The notes under the pieces are model-generated. The model was not told where the DNA came from. It did not search any database and saw nothing but the letters and a program-made list of their open reading frames with translations. The position numbers were made by a program, and so were the translations under genes. Below are positions 1 through 8,190 of a stretch of DNA of 64,000 bases, piece after piece. Position 1 is the first letter of the stretch. Each line of letters opens with the position of its first letter. This stretch comes from Casp-actino8 sp965659595. GTDB lineage: Bacteria > Actinomycetota > Acidimicrobiia > Acidimicrobiales > Ilumatobacteraceae. The stretch is taken from the NCBI GenBank assembly GCA_965659595.1, contig CBFHWN010000004.1, positions 9,184-73,183 of the forward strand. The letters are read 5' to 3'.

Positions 1-2
1 AT

Positions 3-143
3 CAGGCCTTCGGACCACTCGATCGCATCGGCCAACTCACGATGCGCAATCTCGACATCGAGGACAGCCGCGCCAAACTCGACGTCTACCGCTCGGCCGG
101 AACACTCGGCCCCGGATCGTCGAGCCTTCTCGAACTCGAGTGA
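3..143 (+). CDS. argG: Argininosuccinate synthase, C-terminal end (partial)
   Basis: The last 46 codons of a gene that enters from the left edge; the stop is TGA at 141-143. The readable tail contains LTMRNLDIEDSRAKLDVY, which I recognise from the C-terminus of the longer (E. coli-type) argininosuccinate synthases, the ATP-dependent citrulline-aspartate ligase of arginine synthesis. No catalytic residues lie in this piece, so the call rests on the tail motif alone. It is convergent with the thiolase gene, 13 nt away. A short TGACG/CGTCA dyad spans the two stops but is too weak to call a terminator. Confidence 0.55.
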   Translation, partial: QAFGPLDRIGQLTMRNLDIEDSRAKLDVYRSAGTLGPGSSSLLELE

Positions 144-156
144 CGTCGCGTTCTCG

Positions 157-1356
157 TCAGACCGAGACGATCACCGACGAGCCGTGCCCGAACAGACCTT
201 GATTGGCCGTGATGCCCGCTCGGGCCCCTTCGACCTGACGTTCGGCGGCTTGTCCGCGCAATTGCCACACAACCTCACACACCTGGGCGATTGCCTGGGC
301 GGGGATCGCCTCTCCGAAGCACGACAGACCACCACTCGGATTCACAGGGACGCGGCCGCCGATCGCAGTCGCCCCTGACCGGAGCAGACTCTCGGCTTCG
401 CCCTGGGCGCACAGCCCCAAATGTTCGTACCAGTCGAGTTCGAGTGCTGTCGACAAGTCATACACCTCGGCCAACGAGATGTCGGACGGACCGATCCCCG
501 CCTCCTCGTAGGCGTTCCAACAGATCGAGTCCTTGAAACCACGTACCGGAGGCGTGACCACGGCTGACGAATCGGTGGCGAAGTCGGGCAGTTCGAGAAT
601 CGTCTGCGGATACGTGGGCGTGACGGTGCTCACGGCGCGGATTCGCGGCACTCCCTTCAGCGACCCGAGGCGCTTCTCGGCGAACTCGCGCGACGCAACG
701 ATCATTGCCGCCGCGCCGTCGGAGGTCGCGCAGATGTCGAGGAGTCGGAGCGGATCGGAAACCACCGGGCTGTTCACCACGTCGTCGACCGTGTTCTCCT
801 TGCGGAATCGGGCGTTCGGATTGTGGAGCCCGTGACGGGAGTTCTTCACCTTCACCATCGCGAAGTCCTCGGCCGTCGCTCCGTAGAGATCCATACGACG
901 ACGGGCGAACAATGCGAAGTACACCGGGTTGGTGGCACCCAGCAGATGGAATCGCAACCAGTCGGGATCGTTCTTGCGGTCCCCGCCCACTGGCGCGAAG
1001 AAGCCCTTCGGAGTGGTGTCGGCTCCGATCACGAGGGCGACGTCCGTGAAACCGGCGAGGATGGAGGCCCGTGCCGATTGCAGAGCCTGCGCGCCACTCG
1101 CGCACGCCGCATAACTGGACGAGACGCTGACACCGGTCCATCCGAGCTTTTGCGCGAAGGTCGAGCCGGCGATGAATCCTGGATAGCCATTTCGGATGGT
1201 GTCGGCGCCGGCGACGTACTGGATGTCACGCCATTCGAGTCCGGCATCGGCCAACGCCGCGCGCGCCGCCACCATTCCGTACTCGGTGAAGTCGTTACCC
1301 CATTTGCCCCACGGGTGCATCCCGACACCCATCACGACGAGATCGCGGTCGGACAT
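157..1356 (-). CDS. Thiolase-fold lipid-transfer protein, Ltp2-like (probable side-chain retro-aldolase subunit)
   Basis: A 399-residue thiolase-superfamily protein. The usual nucleophile region is present (YAACASG, Cys85), but two thiolase signatures are altered: NEAF is replaced by AEVYD (Tyr298) and the C-terminal GHP motif by CFGEAIP, removing the usual catalytic His. This pattern fits the SCP-x/Ltp2 group, whose studied members pair with a DUF35 protein and cleave steroid side-chain beta-hydroxyacyl-CoAs by retro-aldol chemistry rather than thiolysis. The gene directly follows a DUF35 gene; the upstream TGA and this ATG share one base (TGATG), so they are probably translated together and form a complex. 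A GTG one codon upstream (1359) is an alternative start. The exact substrate is inferred. Confidence 0.75.
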   Translation of the reverse strand: MSDRDLVVMGVGMHPWGKWGNDFTEYGMVAARAALADAGLEWRDIQYVAGADTIRNGYPGFIAGSTFAQKLGWTGVSVSSSYAACASGAQALQSARASILAGFTDVALVIGADTTPKGFFAPVGGDRKNDPDWLRFHLLGATNPVYFALFARRRMDLYGATAEDFAMVKVKNSRHGLHNPNARFRKENTVDDVVNSPVVSDPLRLLDICATSDGAAAMIVASREFAEKRLGSLKGVPRIRAVSTVTPTYPQTILELPDFATDSSAVVTPPVRGFKDSICWNAYEEAGIGPSDISLAEVYDLSTALELDWYEHLGLCAQGEAESLLRSGATAIGGRVPVNPSGGLSCFGEAIPAQAIAQVCEVVWQLRGQAAERQVEGARAGITANQGLFGHGSSVIVSV

Positions 1357-1823
1357 CACTCGCTCCCTTCAGCGGCCGGAGCCCACACGTAGATCATGTG
1401 CTCGGTGACGGTGCCGTCTTCGTTGTCGTCGCGGTACAAGACGTCGGTCTCGAGCTGCATCGGCATCCCGACTCGCAGGTCGACGGCCAAGACCCCCTTC
1501 GGTGCCTGCCCGAGAACGATGATGCCTTCCTTCTCCAACTGCACGGCGACGAGCGCGTACGGCTCGAACGGATCACTCGCCTTGTAGGGCGGAGGTGGCG
1601 CGTAGCGGTTCTCGACGTAGCTCCACACCGTCCCGCGTCGACTGAGAGGTGTGAGCGACAGCGAACTCGAGTCGCACCCGGGATTGGGGCAATTCTCGGT
1701 ACGAGGGGGGAACACGTAGGTTCCACATCCGTCGCACTTGCCGCCGATGAGATGGGCATCGTCGTCGAGGGTGAACCAGCCGTCCACGGCCGGAACTCTG
1801 GTGATGCGGGGGGTGTTCGTCAC
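1356..1823 (-). CDS. DUF35 OB-fold / zinc-ribbon acyl-CoA-associated protein
   Basis: A 155-residue protein with an N-terminal rubredoxin-like zinc ribbon (CDGC, then CPNPGC about 13 residues later) followed by a DUF35 OB-fold. Such proteins bind acyl-CoA thioesters and act as obligate partners of SCP-x/Ltp thiolases, as ChsH2-DUF35 does with Ltp2. The immediately downstream, overlapping gene is exactly such a thiolase, so the pair is probably one enzyme. The GTG start is supported by a TAGTCT hexamer ending 6 nt upstream, as expected for a leaderless transcript. Confidence 0.8.
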   Translation of the reverse strand: MTNTPRITRVPAVDGWFTLDDDAHLIGGKCDGCGTYVFPPRTENCPNPGCDSSSLSLTPLSRRGTVWSYVENRYAPPPPYKASDPFEPYALVAVQLEKEGIIVLGQAPKGVLAVDLRVGMPMQLETDVLYRDDNEDGTVTEHMIYVWAPAAEGSE

Positions 1824-1832
1824 GTGATCAGA

Positions 1833-4244
1833 CTAATCAGCGACCAGGTCGAGGAAAGGAAGCAGTTCCGCCTCGACGATTGCAGTCAGATCGTCACTGT
1901 CCATGTGAACGCCGTCTCCTCGCAGGCTGCCTGGTCCTTCGAAGTCGCTCTCGTAGCGATCCACGATCGACGCCCAATCGAAGATCTCGAGACTCGGCCA
2001 ACGTTTTGAATAACCGATGACGAGTTCGTTCCAGCCGGCGACTCGTTCGGGGAGTGCGAACTTCGCTCCACCGAGAGCTCCTCCATGGATGAGCGGACTG
2101 GCGAAGAAGACGAGCCGAGCATCGGCGTCAGTGGCCGCCTCCACCAACAACTCCACAATCTTTTCGTGCCGAGACACGAATGCCTCGTCGTCGAGGGTGA
2201 ACCATTCACCGCCGGCCTCGTATCTCTGCTCCGACTGCTCGGGCACCGAAACGACGACCATGACCACGTCGGACTTTTCGATCATCGGTAGCCAGTCGTC
2301 GATCGTCGGACAGGTGGTCATGTCGAATTCGACCCCCTCCCACCATCGAACCTCGAGCGCTTCGACCAGCGGACAGTTCCTTCCCCCGGCCCACACGACC
2401 GCGTAGCGGTCGCGTGCCGTTTCGTTCAGTGCTTCGGCCACGCCGTACGAAACGCTGTCGCCGATCACTGTCACCCGCCGCCGTTCGTCGCGCTCTTCGA
2501 GTCCGTCCACGAGGAGTTCGAACTCCGCCAGGACATCCGACTGTCGAACGCGATCGACGTACGCAACGTTCGAACGCCTCGCGCCGATGTCGGCGATACG
2601 GTTCCCGAGCTCATCGCCCGGCATGGCATCGACGAGCAACGCCGGACGTTCCCCGATCAATGCACTCAACTGCTCGGCGTACTCAAGCGGAACCGTGAAT
2701 CGGCGATCGAGAAGCTCGGGGAATTCCGCCGACTGGCGAGCAGTCGGATCGCCGATCATCGCGTCGATCAGCCGGCGGTCGTCGGCCCCGAAACCGATCA
2801 CGAGCACGTCCACGTCGTCGTTCGACGCCAGAAGTTCGTCGAGGGATGAACAGCCGGACCGCGTCCCGCCCGACATTCGCAACGAGCAGCCGGGTGCAGT
2901 CAGATCGACGAGTTCGTCGTTCGACGATCGATCGGCGACGAGACTCGGGAGCGAGCCGTCCGAGCCGTAGAAGGCGATCCGAAGCGACGCCGAGGCGACG
3001 GTTCCGCCGACCGGACCGCTCGTCACCTGTTCGGAGTCGAACTCGACGACGCGGTCGGGGGCGTCGAGCCCGGCGAGAACAACCGGGGTGCTTCGCGGAA
3101 CGAGTGCGATCGTGCCGGCGACGAGAATCATGAAGGCGACTGCGGACCAGCCGGCCGAGACCGGTCGTCGCAGAACTCGACGTCGGCGCACCGGCTGTTC
3201 GATCAGCAGAAACGACACGACCGCGACGGCGACGGCCGACACCAGTCGGACCACGTCGAGAAGCCAGCCTTCCACGTGAATCCGCTCAGGCGTCATCGCC
3301 ACGAAGATCGGCCAGTGGAACACGTACACGCCATAGCTGATCTTTCCGACGGCAACCAACGGTCGCCATGACAGCATGGAATTCACCGGCCCCGGGACCA
3401 GCGTTCCAAGAATCACGAGCGCCGATACGAGGGCGAAGATTTGCAAACCGCCCTCGTAGACGATCGAGTCACTCGTTCTGATGAAGCCGACGGCGAGCAG
3501 AACGACGATCACGGCCACCGCCGAGGATGCCGCCAAGACACGTGCCGAACTTCGACCCATCGACTTCCCGATCGGCATCGCGAGAGCGAGCAGAGATCCC
3601 GCCAGCAATTCGAATGCACGTACGTGAGTTCCGTAGTAAACGGCGAGGCGCGAGTCGGTCGACAATCCGACCACGAGACTCGCCAGAGCCATGCCCGTCA
3701 GTGCGACTCCGAGCAATCGTCGCCGTCCCAGGTACAACAGTCCGGCGAAGAGCAGCGGCAAGACGAGATACAACTGCTCCTCGATCGCAAGCGACCAGAA
3801 ATGCTGGACGGGTGAGGCCGCCGACGTGAACAACTCTTCGTAGGAGTTGCCGGTGGAAGCGAACCTCCAGTTGGCGACGTATCCCAATGCCGCCCAGAGG
3901 TCGCCGCGCAGGCGTGGGCCGTCGAAGATCGACGTGGTGAGAGACAGAACGGCGAGCACCGCTACGGCGAGCAACGATGCCGGCATGAGACGTCGGAGTC
4001 GCCGCCCCCAGAAACCGATCAGATCGACCCGACCGTCGTGGTCGAACTCGCGGAGCACGAGTTGGGTGATGAGGTAGCCCGACAATGTGAAAAAGAGCGA
4101 CACAGCGAGCATTCCGCCGGGCACGATCGACCACTCCAGGTGGTACAGAACGACGAGCACAACCGCGAGACCACGCAGTCCATCGAGTCCGGCGACGTAG
4201 GGAAGACCTCGTGAACTCGTGGTCGTACCGGTCGATTCGCTCAC
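1833..4244 (-). CDS. OafA/YrhL-type membrane O-acyltransferase with C-terminal SGNH domain
   Basis: An 803-residue protein. The N-terminal half is an acyltransferase-3 membrane domain: the GLDGLRGLAVVLVVLYHLE signature near residue 20, an FFTLSGYLIT segment, and about ten hydrophobic segments up to roughly residue 390. The C-terminal part is a periplasmic SGNH hydrolase-like domain with a GDSVSYG serine block near residue 600 and a DGVHMD block near the end. Proteins of this layout O-acetylate extracellular glycans, using the SGNH domain to complete transfer. The acceptor here is unknown. I chose the GTG at 4244 because TACACT lies 8 nt upstream; a GTG at 4265 would add seven residues. The gene is divergent from the acyl-CoA dehydrogenase operon. 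Confidence 0.8.
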   Translation of the reverse strand: MSESTGTTTSSRGLPYVAGLDGLRGLAVVLVVLYHLEWSIVPGGMLAVSLFFTLSGYLITQLVLREFDHDGRVDLIGFWGRRLRRLMPASLLAVAVLAVLSLTTSIFDGPRLRGDLWAALGYVANWRFASTGNSYEELFTSAASPVQHFWSLAIEEQLYLVLPLLFAGLLYLGRRRLLGVALTGMALASLVVGLSTDSRLAVYYGTHVRAFELLAGSLLALAMPIGKSMGRSSARVLAASSAVAVIVVLLAVGFIRTSDSIVYEGGLQIFALVSALVILGTLVPGPVNSMLSWRPLVAVGKISYGVYVFHWPIFVAMTPERIHVEGWLLDVVRLVSAVAVAVVSFLLIEQPVRRRRVLRRPVSAGWSAVAFMILVAGTIALVPRSTPVVLAGLDAPDRVVEFDSEQVTSGPVGGTVASASLRIAFYGSDGSLPSLVADRSSNDELVDLTAPGCSLRMSGGTRSGCSSLDELLASNDDVDVLVIGFGADDRRLIDAMIGDPTARQSAEFPELLDRRFTVPLEYAEQLSALIGERPALLVDAMPGDELGNRIADIGARRSNVAYVDRVRQSDVLAEFELLVDGLEERDERRRVTVIGDSVSYGVAEALNETARDRYAVVWAGGRNCPLVEALEVRWWEGVEFDMTTCPTIDDWLPMIEKSDVVMVVVSVPEQSEQRYEAGGEWFTLDDEAFVSRHEKIVELLVEAATDADARLVFFASPLIHGGALGGAKFALPERVAGWNELVIGYSKRWPSLEIFDWASIVDRYESDFEGPGSLRGDGVHMDSDDLTAIVEAELLPFLDLVAD

Positions 4245-4285
4245 CTCGCCGCAGTGTACGAGCACCCATCACGACTCGCCGAGCG

Positions 4286-4306
4286 AATGTGACGGGGCGT
4301 CAGATT
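4286..4306. promoter_or_regulatory. Dyad operator A, overlapping the -35 of the acyl-CoA dehydrogenase pair
   Basis: AATGTGAC-GGGGC-GTCAGATT: an 8-bp inverted repeat with one mismatch and a 5-nt spacer. TCAGAT (4300-4305) lies exactly 17 nt before TAGGGT (4323-4328), so the right arm covers the probable -35 element of the promoter for 4339. The same dyad is present at 9134, 10404 and 51992. A repressor bound here would block the polymerase. Confidence 0.65.
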
Positions 4307-4338
4307 TTGCGGAAGCGCCGACTAGGGTTCGAGACGTC

Positions 4339-5487
4339 ATGGACCTGCGAGAGACCCCCGAGCAATCAGCATTCCGTGCCGAGGCCCGAGCCTGGCTCGA
4401 GGCCAACGTGCCGGCCGAACCTCTGGAAAGCTTCGACACCGAGGCCGGTTTCGCCCAACACCGGGAATGGGAACGTCGTTTGTCGCAAGGTCGTTGGTCG
4501 GCCGTCTCGTGGCCCGAGAAATACGGAGGCCGTGGCGCCGATTACATCCATTGGCTCATCTTCGAAGAGGAGTACTACCGCTCCGGAGCGCCCGGGCGCG
4601 TCAACCAGAACGGCATCTTCCTGCTCGGCCCCACGATCATGGAAGTGGGAACCGACTCTCAGAAGGATCTCTTCCTACCGACGATGGCTTCGAGCGACAT
4701 CGTGTGGGCCCAGGCCTGGAGCGAACCGAACGCGGGAAGCGACCTGGCCGGTATCCGCAGCAAGGCGACGCGCGACGGGGACGAATGGGTGTTGAACGGA
4801 CAGAAGATCTGGGCCAGTCGTGCCGTCTGGGCCGATTGGTGTTTCGGGATCTTTCGCACTGACCCATCGGCCGAACGCCACCGCGGACTCACGTTCATTC
4901 TCTGCCCACTCGATCTTCCTGGAATCACGGTTCGCCCGATCGCCCAACTCGACGGCGACACCGGTTTCGCCGAGATCTTCTTCGACGACGTCCGTGTACC
5001 GATCGAGAACACTCTCGGTGACGTCGACAAGGGTTGGGGCGTCGCCATGGCGACCGCCGGCTTCGAGCGCGGTGTGAGTCTGCGCAGTCCGGCCCGTTTC
5101 TCCGAAGCGGCCAATCGTCTCGTGCACTTGTGGCAAACGTACGCCGACCCGTCCGACACGGCCTTGGCCGATGCCGTGACCGATGCCTGGATGCAGGCCG
5201 AGGGCTACCGCTTGCACACCTACCAGACCGTCACCGGAATGTTGGAGGGCCGACCGATCGGTGCCGAAGCGAGCCTCAACAAGATCTTCTGGAGCGAGAT
5301 GGACGTTCGCATCCACGAGATCGCGCTGCAGATTCTCGGGCCCGAGGCCGAACTCATGAGCGGAGCGAACGAACGCTGGGTCGACGGTTTCCTCTTCTCG
5401 CTGAGCGGCCCCATCTATGCCGGGACCAACGAGATTCAGCGCAACATCATCGCCGACCGCGTTCTGCAGTTGCCGAAGGGAGTCTGA
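4339..5487 (+). CDS. Acyl-CoA dehydrogenase (first subunit of an adjacent pair)
   Basis: A 382-residue acyl-CoA dehydrogenase: N-terminal helical domain, middle beta domain (WAQAWSEPNAGSDLAG, ITGQK-like VLNGQKIWASRA) and a C-terminal domain ending in IYAGTNEIQRNIIADRVLQLPKG. The family's catalytic Glu in the IYEGT motif is Ala here (IYAGT), as in actinobacterial FadE proteins that put the base elsewhere or work with a partner subunit. The next gene is a second, shorter acyl-CoA dehydrogenase only 3 nt downstream, the arrangement of the alpha2-beta2 enzymes of steroid side-chain degradation. I placed the start at ATG 4339, the first Met after the TAGGGT box; an upstream in-frame extension has no family similarity. 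Control by dyad A is likely. Confidence 0.85.
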   Translation: MDLRETPEQSAFRAEARAWLEANVPAEPLESFDTEAGFAQHREWERRLSQGRWSAVSWPEKYGGRGADYIHWLIFEEEYYRSGAPGRVNQNGIFLLGPTIMEVGTDSQKDLFLPTMASSDIVWAQAWSEPNAGSDLAGIRSKATRDGDEWVLNGQKIWASRAVWADWCFGIFRTDPSAERHRGLTFILCPLDLPGITVRPIAQLDGDTGFAEIFFDDVRVPIENTLGDVDKGWGVAMATAGFERGVSLRSPARFSEAANRLVHLWQTYADPSDTALADAVTDAWMQAEGYRLHTYQTVTGMLEGRPIGAEASLNKIFWSEMDVRIHEIALQILGPEAELMSGANERWVDGFLFSLSGPIYAGTNEIQRNIIADRVLQLPKGV

Positions 5488-5490
5488 GCC

Positions 5491-6441
5491 GTGAAGTTCT
5501 CGTTCACCGACGATCAACGTCTCTTCGCCGACGGACTGCGCGACCTGCTCGACAACGAATGCCCGGCGTCGCTCGTGCGACACACGTGGGAGACCGGCTC
5601 GGGCCACTCCCCCGAACTCTGGGCGAAGCTCGGCGACATGGGCGTGCTCGGGTTACTCGTGCCCGAAGAGCACGGCGGAATGGGAGGCGACCTCGTCGAC
5701 GCAGTGCTCTTGTTCCAAGAGCTCGGCCGAGCCGCAGTTCCCGGACCGGTGCTCGAACACATGGCAGTGGCCGCTCCTCTGCTGGCGTCGACCCACCCCG
5801 GAGTCGTCGACGGATCGACTATCGCCACCGTTTCGATCGACTTGTCCCCCTATGTCGCTCACGCCCACGCGGCCGACATGATCGTGACTCGAGAAGGATC
5901 TCTCAGCGACTTCTCGTCGACTGACGTCGACGGCATCGACGGTGGTCGACGAATCGCAACCGTCACCGGAGGCACCACCGAAGTTCTCGAAGTTCCTGTC
6001 GAAAACGCCTTCGACACCATGGCGGTGGCCACCGCCGCCTACATGATCGGACTCGGTGAGCGAATGATCGACATCGCCGCCGAGTACGCCCGCCAACGCG
6101 AACAGTTCGGTAAGCCCATCGGATCGTTCCAGGCCGTCAAACACCTCATGTCGGACGCGCTCTTGAAGGTCGAGTTCGCCAAAGCACCCTCCTACCGAGC
6201 CGCCTGGAGCCTCGCCAACGGAGAGCCCACGGCATCTCGCGACGTGAGCATGGCCAAGGCACTCGCCAGTGAGGCGTCGTATCGGGCCAGTCGAGGCTCG
6301 ATGCAAGTGCATGGAGGCATCGGCTACACCTGGGAAGCCGATTTACAGCTCTATATGAAAAAGGCCTGGGCGCTGTCGCGCTCCTATGGCGACGCCACAT
6401 GGCATCGCCGGCGGGTGAGCACCAGCGTTCTCAGCCGGTGA
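5491..6441 (+). CDS. Short acyl-CoA dehydrogenase-like protein (second subunit)
   Basis: A 316-residue protein, shorter than the usual 380-400. The N-terminal domain (FTDDQRLFADGLRDLLDNE) and the C-terminal helical domain (YARQREQFGKPIGSFQAVKH, QVHGGIGYTWEADLQLYMKKA) are clear, whereas the middle beta domain is reduced and poorly conserved. This is typical of the partner subunit in heteromeric acyl-CoA dehydrogenases of the FadE28/29 kind. It starts with GTG 3 nt after the first subunit's stop, so co-translation is expected. Substrate unknown; a CoA thioester of a branched or cyclic acid is inferred from the neighbours. Confidence 0.8.
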   Translation: MKFSFTDDQRLFADGLRDLLDNECPASLVRHTWETGSGHSPELWAKLGDMGVLGLLVPEEHGGMGGDLVDAVLLFQELGRAAVPGPVLEHMAVAAPLLASTHPGVVDGSTIATVSIDLSPYVAHAHAADMIVTREGSLSDFSSTDVDGIDGGRRIATVTGGTTEVLEVPVENAFDTMAVATAAYMIGLGERMIDIAAEYARQREQFGKPIGSFQAVKHLMSDALLKVEFAKAPSYRAAWSLANGEPTASRDVSMAKALASEASYRASRGSMQVHGGIGYTWEADLQLYMKKAWALSRSYGDATWHRRRVSTSVLSR

Positions 6442-6447
6442 TCCCCG

Positions 6448-7374
6448 TCAATCGGTGAAGGGCGGCCCTGACAGGGCAAGTACCGTCTCGACGGCGAATC
6501 CGTTGTTGAAGCCCGACACGTCGCCAGTGATGCCCGATTCGGGCACGCTGCTCGCACAGTCCTGGATGCCGTAATCACCCGCCGCAAGCGACTCGATCAC
6601 CACTTCGACGACTCCACGCAACGAGGTTCCCTCCGCGCACGTCGGAACGTTGATACTCGTGAACGACTCGAGTGACTCGCCACCTTCGCGCGCCACGAGT
6701 TCGTCTCGATGCTCGACGATCCAGTCGAGTGCCAACTCGACACCCGGCGAATAGTCGATGACCTCACCACTGCCGTGGCTGACAGCCAGCGACGGGACAC
6801 CCCGGAGCGCCGCCGCACGCGCCGCTCCGACCGTTCCCGAAAATCCGGCGATCTCGAGCGCGATGTTCTGACCTTCGTTGATGCCCGAGACCACCAGGTG
6901 TGGAGTTTCGACGACTCCACCGCGTTCGAGAGCCCAGACGATCGAGTCGGCCGGGAATCCGTCGATCGCAGTGGCGGGATACCCGCTCGCCAAGCTCACC
7001 GACGACGACACCAGATCTCCTGGTGTGGTGTTGCCTCCGGTACCGCTCTGATTGGCAAGGGGCGCCACGACTGTCACCTCCACGTCGGGAAGGGTGAGCA
7101 AGCCTTCGACCAAGGCATCGATTCCTTCGGCGTCGTACCCGTCGTCGTTGGTGACGAGGATGCGCAACACCTCAGGGGCAGCCACGGTGGTCGGGGCGCT
7201 CGTCATGACAGTTGTCGAGGTGTCACTCTCCGGTTCGGATGTCGCGGGAGGCGCCGACGTCTCCGCCGGTGCTCCCGTCGTCACCGCCTCGGCCTCGTTC
7301 GATCCACCGCCACCGCACGACGCCAAGGTCGCCATGACGATCACGGTCATCACTGCTTTCGATCCGATACGCAT
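6448..7374 (-). CDS. surE: SurE-like 5'-nucleotidase/phosphatase, predicted lipoprotein
   Basis: A 308-residue protein. Residues 1-20 form a lipoprotein signal ending in the lipobox LASC (Cys20), followed by a Ser/Thr/Pro-rich linker to about residue 70. The SurE fold then begins with LVTNDDGYDAEGI, whose Asp pair binds the catalytic metal; SGINEGQN and GTVGAARAAALRGVPSLAVS follow. SurE proteins are normally cytoplasmic nucleoside-monophosphate phosphatases of about 250 residues, so the exported, lipid-anchored form is unusual and suggests scavenging of phosphate or nucleosides outside the membrane. The ATG at 7374 is supported by TACGTT 6 nt upstream. A longer in-frame ORF reaching 8178 lies on the opposite strand of the TauE gene and is rejected. 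Confidence 0.85.
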   Translation of the reverse strand: MRIGSKAVMTVIVMATLASCGGGGSNEAEAVTTGAPAETSAPPATSEPESDTSTTVMTSAPTTVAAPEVLRILVTNDDGYDAEGIDALVEGLLTLPDVEVTVVAPLANQSGTGGNTTPGDLVSSSVSLASGYPATAIDGFPADSIVWALERGGVVETPHLVVSGINEGQNIALEIAGFSGTVGAARAAALRGVPSLAVSHGSGEVIDYSPGVELALDWIVEHRDELVAREGGESLESFTSINVPTCAEGTSLRGVVEVVIESLAAGDYGIQDCASSVPESGITGDVSGFNNGFAVETVLALSGPPFTD

Positions 7375-7419
7375 GAAAAAAACGTAGGCGACAGGCCACC
7401 ACCGGCTAAAACGAAAGCG

Positions 7420-8190
7420 ATGGATCACACGACCCGACTCGGCCCGACCCTTTTGGTCGGTGTGGGCGCCGGCATCTTGTCGGGACTGTTCGGAGTCGGT
7501 GGCGGCATTCTCGTGGTGCCGGCACTCACCATGATCCTGAAACTCGACCAGCGACTGGCGAGCGGAACATCGCTCGGCGCGGTGTTCCCGATCTCGGTTG
7601 CGAGTCTGGCTACGTACTGGAGTCAGGACAACGTCGACTGGGTGATGGCCTTGTGGCTGTCGATCGGGGCCGTGGCTGGAGCCATCTACGGAACGAAGTT
7701 GATTCACCGCCTGCCCCGTCGCTTGATCGGCTATCTGTTCACCACAATGCTGCTGATCACCGCCATTCGCCTCTACGTACCGACCAATGCCGACGGTCGA
7801 GGCGTGATCGAAGTCGGCGGAGCGATTGCCTTGGTGATCATCGGCTTTCTGACCGGTGTGCTCGCCGGCCTCCTCGGCATCGGTGGTGGCGTGGTGATGG
7901 TGCCGATCATGATCGTGCTCTTCAGCGAGATAGCCGTCACTGCCAAAGGAACTTCGGCCGCCGTGATCATTCCCACTGCGATCATCGGCACCTGGCGCAA
8001 TCTGAAAGCCAAGAACATCGACACCAAGGTGGCGATGATCGTCGGACTCGCCGGTATCCCGACCGCGATCGTGGGCGGTCTCGTAGCCGACGTCATGAAC
8101 GAGGACCTGTCGAACGCGCTGTTCGCCACCCTGGTGCTCGCCGTCGCGGCCAAGATGTTCCGCGACCTGCGGCGTCACTCAGCTTCGTGA
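7420..8190 (+). CDS. TauE/SafE family membrane exporter
   Basis: A 256-residue integral membrane protein with about eight hydrophobic segments in two repeats. Each repeat opens with the glycine-rich family motif: GAGILSGLFGVGGGILVVPAL near residue 12 and GVLAGLLGIGGGVVMVPIM near residue 145. The family moves small sulfur-containing or organic anions (sulfite, sulfoacetate and similar) across the membrane; the substrate here cannot be told. TAAAAC lies 7 nt before the ATG, suggesting a leaderless message. The gene is divergent from surE, and its last 12 nt overlap the end of the convergent oxidoreductase gene. Confidence 0.8.
   Translation: MDHTTRLGPTLLVGVGAGILSGLFGVGGGILVVPALTMILKLDQRLASGTSLGAVFPISVASLATYWSQDNVDWVMALWLSIGAVAGAIYGTKLIHRLPRRLIGYLFTTMLLITAIRLYVPTNADGRGVIEVGGAIALVIIGFLTGVLAGLLGIGGGVVMVPIMIVLFSEIAVTAKGTSAAVIIPTAIIGTWRNLKAKNIDTKVAMIVGLAGIPTAIVGGLVADVMNEDLSNALFATLVLAVAAKMFRDLRRHSAS

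Noticed and set aside
7375..8178. Upstream extension of the SurE frame to 576 residues
   Set aside because: The extension is antisense to the TauE exporter and precedes a good signal peptide with a leaderless promoter at 7374.
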